Shown: piece by piece, positions 57,518 to 64,000 of the stretch
Position numbering within the stretch: the stretch's first letter is position 1
How the letters are laid out: every line of letters begins with the position of its first letter
Position numbers and translations under genes: made by a program
The notes under the pieces: generated by a model
The model's database searches: none
Seen by the model: only the letters and a program-made list of their open reading frames with translations
What the model was told of the DNA's origin: nothing
Origin: Amphiura filiformis
Lineage: Eukaryota; Echinodermata; Ophiuroidea; Amphilepidida; Amphiuridae
Direction of reading: 5' to 3'
DNA length: 64,000 bases
Assembly (NCBI RefSeq): GCF_039555335.1
Contig: NC_092629.1
Coordinates: 3,429,912 to 3,493,911, forward strand

Positions 57518-57747
57518 CCCAGCAAACACAAAACGTTTTCGACATCATTATAATATGTTTGCAAAAATAGTCTACAATAACATTTAAAAATATTGTTGTA
57601 GTGTGTTTTCATACAAAACGTTTTAAAACGTTATCATGGCCTTTATATAACCCGACATTTTATTGTTATTAAAACGTTTTTACCTAAACCAAAAGCCAAA
57701 ATATAATTTATTTAAAACGTTTTTAAAACGTTTTTGTGTTTGCTGGG
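57518..57747. mobile_element. MITE with CCCAGCAAACACAAAACG ends, second copy
   Basis: CCCAGCAAACACAAAACGTT to AACGTTTTTGTGTTTGCTGGG. Same family as 38,592-38,989, shorter inside. Confidence 0.8.
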
Positions 57748-57843
57748 AAGGTACTGATGAGTGACCCTCTTTTGCAACAAGGCTGCTAAAAACATCCATA
57801 TTGTAATTAGGAGGTCATCGGTTCCTTGTACAGGTTTTCTTTT

Positions 57844-57990
57844 TTGATTGACCCCTCCCCGGCATGCCCGGAAGTTTCAGGAGGTGAGCCCAAGCTAAAT
57901 TTATTCAGAATCAATCAAAGATCCAAAATGACTCTCAAACTTTTGTTCTATGATTTAGTCACGGATTCTACAGGCTGGTCCTCTACTATA
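57844..57990. repeat. Inverted-repeat arm, right
   Basis: Reverse complement of 57,089-57,236 (TTGATTGACCCCTCCCCGGC through GGCTGGTCCTCTACTA). Both arms have an open frame by symmetry, and neither is a gene. Confidence 0.85.
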
Positions 57991-58021
57991 GGGCAAACTT
58001 TCCTGAAGATATTTGAATGCA

Positions 58022-58835
58022 TAAACTCCTCAACAAAAGTTTGGAAAGTTTTTTCAAGCATCTGTATCTCAAATTATTTGTGACATATTCATATCGTGTT
58101 GCATATCAATGGATAGCTACAATACTCCGCTTTACAATGACACCCCATTTGAAACAATAACATTTTTTCCCCGCTGAGTACACGCCTTGTGAATGTAGTG
58201 GGTGTCAAAAAGAATTTGCCAAATTGACCGTTATTCTGTGCAGCAAGCTGCAATCCCATATCTTCACAATCTGGGACCTAATGCAATCCTCCCCACATAG
58301 CCACAGTAGTCAACGACTATCTACAGAATATGGGAGTAGAGTCAAAATGTCCTGCCATCAGGCCAGACCCAGGGGCCAGACCTCAACCCAATTGAACACT
58401 TGTGGGACCAGATTGATCGTGCTGTGCGTGCCAGAGAAGCACATATTCAACAGCATTGAATGATCTGCGACGAATCCTTGTTGAAGAAAGGAATGCCATC
58501 CCATAGTTACGTGTAACCAGGTCGGTGAGCAGCATGAGGAGAAGGTGCCTGACTATTGTGGCTGCCTATGGTTTTTCCACCCGCTATTGAGGTTAGTGGC
58601 TAGCGTTGTTTGAGCATAGAATAATGGTCAATTTGGCAAATTCTGTTTGAGACCCCACTACATTCACAAGGTGTGTACTCAGCCGTGAAAAATGTTAATT
58701 GTTTCAAATGGGGTGTCATTGTAAAGGGGAGTATTGCAGCTATCCATTGATATGCAACACGATATGAATATGTCACAAATAATTGGAGACACAGATGCTT
58801 GAAAAAACTTTCCAAACTATTGTTGAGGAGTTTAG
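58022..58835 (+). mobile_element. Deleted Tc1-like transposon with 220-bp terminal repeats
   Basis: The left terminal repeat (TAAACTCCTCAACAAAAGTT through TTGACCGTTATTCTGTGC, to about 58,240) is matched by an inverted right copy (58,608-58,835). Between them is a remnant of the transposase gene. The element is about 814 bp, roughly half the usual Tc1 length, so the catalytic N-terminal part is deleted. Confidence 0.8.
58300..58460 (+). pseudogene. Tc1/mariner transposase C-terminal remnant
   Basis: NDYLQNMGV-like codons at about 58,312 are followed, in a different frame, by GPDLNPIEHLWDQIDRAVRA and a stop at 58,459. PDLNPIEHLWD is the hallmark motif around the third catalytic acid of Tc1-type DDE transposases. 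The frame shift between the two parts and the missing N-terminus show that it is dead. Confidence 0.8.
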
Positions 58836-60018
58836 TTAAGGAAACCATAGCCGCTTGAAATATTATAACATTTAATTGTGGGCATCCTAGCATAAGGTTG
58901 AGATGGGGTGGTTGACATTTGAGCGAGGATATTAAACCAAAATGTCGGTCAGTCAGGTGGACCTTAAAGTTGACTTTTGAATACGAAAGGCTTAAAGCCG
59001 GGTGATCCGATATTTCCATACTCTCTGAATGTAAATGAGTGAATTTCACTCTTTCAATGAGTTGAACGAATGGTAACCTGTGTTTGTTTCACTCTAAAAT
59101 GAAAGAAAATATATTTTCTTTAGGCAATGTTCCCTTTTTGAGAGACTACTTTTTTCAATCCTTTTAGAATAAAAATTTTCCACTCAAAAATGGGTTCCAT
59201 TTCACTCTCTCACTCTTTTTTCCACTCTTTCCACTCAGTGTACATTTAGAGAGTATGTTTCCTTACATGGAGGTGTGCACAGGCAGCGGAGTGGTGGATG
59301 GGAGACGTCCTTCCCGGACGTCCTTCCAATCCGTCCGTCCAAATTCGCCTCCATTTGGGGCTAAGATAGTCTAAAATTAAAAATTTTCTAGCGTTTCTCT
59401 TGCATATGTCCCCAAACCATGAAAACATCGGAAAAATATGTCCTCCCGCATAAATTTTAATGCTTCCCGCGGGCCAATGGAGGAGTGTCAGCAAAACAAT
59501 TTGATTTCAACTTTTGAGTTAAAATTATTGTTCTAGCATTTTGATATTGGAAGCTAAAATCTTCATATATTAAGATGGGCTACCACTTTTTGTTGAATAC
59601 CTTAAACAATTAGCCTAAACAATTTCATAATCGGGATGATGAGAAAAATATAAGCTTTCTCCTTTTTTTCTTCTATTCGTCTTTCCTTGAAGGGTGTGAG
59701 CCCCGGGGTGTGAGCTTTTTGGCAGTGACAATACCTCAACAGCAAAACGATCAATGAGACCTTGGTCGTGGTCTTCTTCATCCTCTGTGTAACGGAAATA
59801 ATGGTATTACTTACATTATAGAGTCGTCAGTGACAAACAGATATATCACTAAATGGTATTGTTTATAAATATTATGAAATTGGTACTCGAATGTGACTGA
59901 CCCTAGCTATATCCTCCTGAAACAGAACCAAATAGTTCACGTATGAAAAGAAACTTGGTAATTGCCAACGACCAACGGTCATATTTAGGTGCCAATACTG
60001 AACGTGTTGTGGTGTAAA
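58836..60018. promoter_or_regulatory. Intergenic and upstream region of SRCR gene B
   Basis: No gene is seen. A TATAAAT at 59,864-59,870 lies about 155 bp before the start codon of gene B and could place transcription start near 59,895. Bases 59,250-59,500 (GGACGTCCTTCC, CCGTCCGTCC) look like repeat sequence. Confidence 0.35.
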
Positions 60019-60151
60019 ATGGGCAATTTTTCGGTTCTCGCAACCGTGGTTTTAATCAGTTTATTTTTCAGGCAAACGATTTCTCTACCATGGGGGACAG
60101 ATCTTGAGGATGAGAGGACAAAACGAGACGGCAACCCAACAACTGAACAAG
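60019..60151 (+). CDS. SRCR gene B, signal-peptide exon
   Basis: The first coding exon (133 coding bases, donor CAAG|GTAAAA, phase 1). ATG at 60,019 has a good context (AAAATGG). The start is MGNFSVLATVVLISLFFR then QTISLPWG, a signal peptide with cleavage probably near IS|LP. Mature residues follow (DLEDERTKRDGNPTTEQ). RTKR|D fits the furin consensus R-X-K-R, so a short propeptide may be removed. A TTG or GTG start upstream is not needed. The next exon joins in phase 1, as expected for an SRCR cassette. Confidence 0.8.
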
Positions 60152-61034
60152 GTAAAACTGTCACACAATGTATATCATGGCTATGTTGTGGACTATTGCC
60201 GATAATGCCGAAAGACCAGACTGACGATCGGCAGATCTTATTTTTCAGGTCGAGCGAGTCGAGTCGAGTTTCCGTACAATTTCAGTAGGAAACGTAAGAT
60301 CATTAGTTGAGTCGAGTCATACCTGTTGTTATCAAGTCATGAGTCATTACGTGACTACAAGTCCACTATATGCCAAAGCTGACACAGTGATTGCGCACTT
60401 CATGATAAATAATTCAGAGAACGACTTGACTGTTTCTGAAAGTCTCTGAAATGTAATTTTAAACAATTTTGGTGAAAAAATAAAACGTTTTGGAGAAAGT
60501 TTCCCGTTTTGGGGAACATAATTTTGATAATGCATTTATTCAAAATTTGGCTCTTGTTGTGGTCTTATTGAGAATCCAGTCAATTTGTGTGGATATGTTT
60601 CTACTAATAGGCCAATTGAAAAATGTTTCTAATATTTTTCCCCAAGTCCATGAAGTCAGAAAAGTCATATTATACTTTGATCAGCTCGTAATCGGCGGAA
60701 ATTATAAGGCTTTTATTACTACGCCGAAAGTAGACTCACGTTTAGAGTGATATTGTTGATCTGCGTGTTAAAGAAAGTTGACAACATATATGACTTCAAT
60801 TAATAATTTGTAATACTTCTGGCGAGATGTCACAAGACAATTCTCCAAATAAGATATATTGATATTAATCCGCGATGTTATAAGGCCCGGCCCGCCGATT
60901 AAAGAGCTGGTCAAATCTTTGTTTTTACGACGTATATCGCTTGTGCGAAGTAGTGTTGTAAGTTTTGCCCTCAGCCAAAACAAAATGTATGCATTTTTTT
61001 TGCATTTTTTTACGGTATTGATTCAATCACTTAG
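60152..61034. other. First intron of SRCR gene B
   Basis: 883 bp. It contains no recognisable feature other than the acceptor GATTCAATCACTTAG. Confidence 0.6.
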
Positions 61035-61343
61035 ATGTTATACGACTCGTCGGAGGATCATCTCTAAATGAAGGTCGCGTTGAAGTTCTTGTGAATGGAG
61101 TATGGGGGTCAGTTTGCGACGATTTCTGGGATATCAACGATGCATCAGTAGCGTGTCGGCAACTCGGATTCCCTTCAGCAATCTCCGCTCATGGATCGGC
61201 AGTATTCGGTCGAAGTTCGGGTCCAATCTTACTTGATGATTTGGAGTGCTTGGGAGATGAAGCCTCTTTACAAGAATGTTCCTCCGCTGATTCACATAAT
61301 TGTGGGCACTCAGAAGACGCGGGAGTCATTTGCCAAAGTCCTA
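61035..61343 (+). CDS. SRCR gene B, exon for SRCR domain 1
   Basis: A 309-nt phase 1-1 exon (donor CCTA|GTGAGT). It encodes VIRLVGGSSLNEGRVEV, WGSVCDDFWDINDAS, VACRQLGFPSA, LECLGDEASLQEC, SHNCGHSEDAG and VICQSP, with six cysteines. The acidic cluster and the GHSEDAG segment are intact, so this is a canonical domain. Reading beyond the donor stays open for 60 codons but is unspliced intron. Confidence 0.94.
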
Positions 61344-61770
61344 GTGAGTATGATGAAGAAACTCAACCCATTTGGTTAGCCAGTATTAAATCTGATTTTT
61401 TTTTAATGGGCCAAGTAGTTTTTAGGGCTACAATGTTATATCAAATGGCATATATGTCGTTTAGAAATTACCACATTAAGATGTTCATGTTCAAGAAGAC
61501 CTTATATGCATTAATGTTTAGATTGAAAGATGTATATACACTATAGTGTGTTTAGATGGACTGAGGTGATGAACTTTGAAAGTTGACCCCTGTTTTACAT
61601 GTTTTAGGTCTTTCGACAACTCGTATGAAAGTACACTTGAAAGATTGAAAGAACCACTCTTAAATTTACGACTCTCTTTGTGGGCCCTGTTTGAATTCAT
61701 GTTTTGGGATTTTAAAATTAATGTCTACACGTTTGTTGTAATCTGCTGATACTTTGTTTCTTACTGCAAG

Positions 61771-61904
61771 TTCGTCTCGTTGGTGGTACTGTTGGACATG
61801 TTGGTCGCATAGAAGTCTTTCTTAATCATGAATGGGGTTCGGTGTGTGACGATGCATGGGATATGAACGATGCTAATGTCGTCTGCAGACAACTTGGTTA
61901 CGAG
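61771..61904 (+). CDS. SRCR gene B, first exon of SRCR domain 2
   Basis: 134 nt, phase 1 in (acceptor TTACTGCAAG) and phase 0 out (donor CGAG|GTAAAT). It encodes [33 protein letters not shown] and VVCRQLGYE. It holds C2 and C3. The remaining half is at 62,420. The intron falls after GYE, a different place and phase from the split in gene A domain 8. Confidence 0.9.
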
Positions 61905-62419
61905 GTAAATGGTTAAAAGTTGGGATTTGCGCATAAAGACGAATCGCTATTTGCGGAGCGAAAAACGGTTTTGCGCTGCAAACAATCGAAGACGTCTTCC
62001 TAATTGGTCATTATAATACCAAATTAACGGACGGTTTATGCATCATAGAATTCGTCAGTATGCAGGATCGTGATCATTATGATTGTTGTTAATTATTAAT
62101 TAAGTCGCACCAGGATCTGTGGTCGCACATAAGTGGGCAATGTGGATTTTACGTAAAGACCACGTGCCACCGAGTGTCAGTTTGGCAAAACGTCTTTGTA
62201 TTGTATTACACTATAACATAAAAGCAGGAAGTGACTAAGTGTCACCTTCATGCACTAAGATTACAATAAGTTTCAGCAGCTGATTTCCTCACAATTCATT
62301 GCGAAATCAATGTACATTTTAATGTATTATTTAATAGTTACGGCACAGTGCCGGGATTTGTGGAATTTTGTTCTTGTTATGATACAGCCATCTTAAATCT
62401 CTTTTGCTTTCTAATGTAG

Positions 62420-62594
62420 GGTGCGATAGAAGTTTTGGCGAAGTCTCAATTCGGACAAGGAGTTGGACCAATACATCTAGATGATGTCGCATGCGATGGG
62501 AGTGAGGTTTCACTGCTGCAATGTAGCCATGGTGGTATCGGAGTACATAACTGTCGACATGATGAAGACATTGCTGTAAGGTGCCAACCTAATG
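62420..62594 (+). CDS. SRCR gene B, second exon of SRCR domain 2
   Basis: 175 nt, phase 0 in (acceptor TTTCTAATGTAG) and phase 1 out (donor AATG|GTAGGT). It encodes GAIEVLAKSQFGQGVG, DDVACDGSEVSLLQC, VHNCRHDEDIA and VRCQPN, completing the six-cysteine set. The gene continues to the right of the window, presumably with more cassettes in phase 1. Confidence 0.92.
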
Positions 62595-62630
62595 GTAGGT
62601 ATGTTATTCATATAGGGAAATATGTCGACA

Positions 62631-64000
62631 TGACCAAAATGACACTTCAGATTCCAGGTGACAATTAACGCAGTAAACAAAGCACTGTTAAAATGTTCTC
62701 ATTGTGGTGAAGCAGGGCTTGAAATAAGCAGGAGGAAGGGGCAAATTTACCCCTGCTAAAAGGCAAAATGCCCCTGATTCTGAAACAAAACTGTGTGTAT
62801 TTGTATAGACCAGGGGCAATATTTACACAAAAACTCCCAAAATTGCTCCTGGATCTTAAATCCTTATGACCACACTTCAGATTCCAGGCACCACTTAACA
62901 CAATAGTAGGTAACAAAGCATTGTTAAAATGTTCTCATTGTGGTGACGGATTACATAACAGTCGACATGACCACACATCAGATTCCAGGTACCAATTAAC
63001 ACAATAGTAGATAACAAAGCATTGTTAAAATGTTCTCATTGTGGTGAAGGATTACATTACAGTCGACATGACCACACATCAGATTCCAGGTACCAATTAA
63101 CGCAATAGTAGGTAACGAAGCATTGTTAAAATGTTCTCATTGTGGTTAAGGATTACATAACAGTCGACATGACCACACATCAGATTCCAGGTACCAATTA
63201 ACGCAATAGTAGGTAACAAAGCATTGTTAAAATGTTCTCATTGTGGTGAAGGATTACATTACAGTCGACATGACCACACTTCAGATTCCAGGTACCAATT
63301 AACACAATAGTAGGTAACAAAGCATTGTTAAAATGTTCTTATTGTGGTGAAGGATTGCATAACAGTCGACATGACCACACATCAGATTCCAGGTACCAAT
63401 TAACACAATAGTAGATAACAAAGCATTGTTAAAATGTTCTCATTGTGGTGATGGATTACATTACAGTCAACATGACCACACATCAGATTCCAGGTACCAA
63501 TTAACGCAATAGTAGGTAACAAAGCATTGTTAATATGTTCTCATTGTGGTGAAGGATTACATAACAGTCGACATGACCACACATCAGATTCCAGGTACCA
63601 ATTAACGCAATAGTAGGTAACAAAGCATTGTTAAAATGTTCTCATTGTGGTGAAGGATTGCATAACAGTCGACATGACCACACATCAGATTCTTGGTGAC
63701 AATTAACGCAATAGTAGGTAACAAAGCATTGTTAAAATGTTCTCATTGTGGTGAAGGATTACATAACAGTCGACAGACATGACCACACATCAGATTCCAG
63801 GTACCAATTAACACAATAGTAGGTAACAAAGCATTGTTAAAATGTTCTCATTGTGGTGAAGGATTACATAACAGTCGACATGACCACACATCAGATTCCA
63901 GGTACTAATTAACACAATAGTAGGTAACAAAGCATTGTTAAAATGTTCTCATTGTGGTGAAGGATTACATTACAGTCGACATGACCACACATCAGATTCC
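62631..64000 (+). repeat. 101-bp tandem array related to an SRCR exon tail
   Basis: Units of about 101 bp (GTCGACATGACCACACATCA, GATTCCAGGTACCAATTAAC, GTAACAAAGCATTGTTAAAA, TGTTCTCATTGTGGTGAAGG) repeat about 11 times from 62,870 to the edge, with few differences. A first degenerate unit at 62,631 is interrupted by about 160 bp of unrelated sequence. Part of each unit matches 34 of 44 bases of the preceding exon around HNCRHD. The array continues past the window. Confidence 0.92.

Noticed and set aside
57826..58083. Open frame repeated on both strands (SGGEPKLNLFR-type)
   Set aside because: It is the translation of an inverted repeat present at 57,089 and 57,844, with no homology recognised.
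59246..59494. 82-codon minus-strand frame rich in W, R and G
   Set aside because: Lies in repeat-like CCGTCCGTCC sequence without splice signals or a known domain.
62870..64000. CRISPR-like direct repeats
   Set aside because: Units are contiguous with no variable spacers, and the host is an animal genome. The same applies to the 75-, 81- and 38-bp arrays.

Overview
The window is animal nuclear DNA. It has AT-rich, repeat-laden introns of 0.4-6 kb, canonical GT-AG exons, tRNA-derived SINEs, foldback MITEs and long tandem arrays. The coding content is mostly scavenger-receptor cysteine-rich (SRCR) domains. SRCR expansion, frequent AGGCCTA-type intronic motifs and GACCTTTGACC-type repeats fit an invertebrate deuterostome, most likely an echinoderm. 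The species assignment is inference.

Three genes can be reconstructed. SRCR gene A (+ strand, entering from the left edge, 844 to 25,684 or about 28,100) contributes ten consecutive SRCR domains. Nine are encoded by single exons and one (domain 8) by two. Every junction between domains is phase 1, so each domain is a symmetric cassette. Its 5' end is outside the window. No transmembrane segment is seen, and the 3' end is uncertain: a read-through stop at 25,699, or a short last exon at 27,902 using a LINE-like tail with AATAAA. SRCR gene B (+ strand, starting at 60,019) has a signal-peptide exon with an RTKR furin-type site, then two SRCR domains, the second split by a phase-0 intron. It runs off the right edge. 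Between them, on the - strand (about 42,150 to 35,766), lies a four-exon gene for a 136-residue secreted protein with two EF-hands. Its TATA box, AUG-free leader, three splice junctions and phases all agree. It is convergent with gene A and divergent from gene B.

The rest is repeats. Tandem arrays: 38-bp minisatellite (2.1-4.65 kb), 322-bp piggyBac-like units with a tRNA-like core (5.7-6.7 kb), 20 near-identical 75-bp units (8.7-10.2 kb), 115-bp units carrying the tail and splice donor of an SRCR exon (22.9-23.2 kb), 81-bp units (36.0-36.7 kb), and 101-bp units that resemble an SRCR exon tail (62.6 kb to the end). Dispersed elements include many foldback MITEs, a deleted Tc1-like transposon (58.0-58.8 kb), and SINEs that flank the first exon closely on both sides. 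The intergenic stretches 28-35 kb and 42.4-59.8 kb show no convincing gene.

The observations most worth a second look are: two SRCR domains that have both lost the same predicted disulfide pair (C2 and C7); repeated reuse of SRCR exon tails as intronic DNA; a piggyBac-like element built around a tRNA-derived core; the unrecognised secreted EF-hand protein; and a 75-bp array whose only variable site is synonymous in its single open frame.
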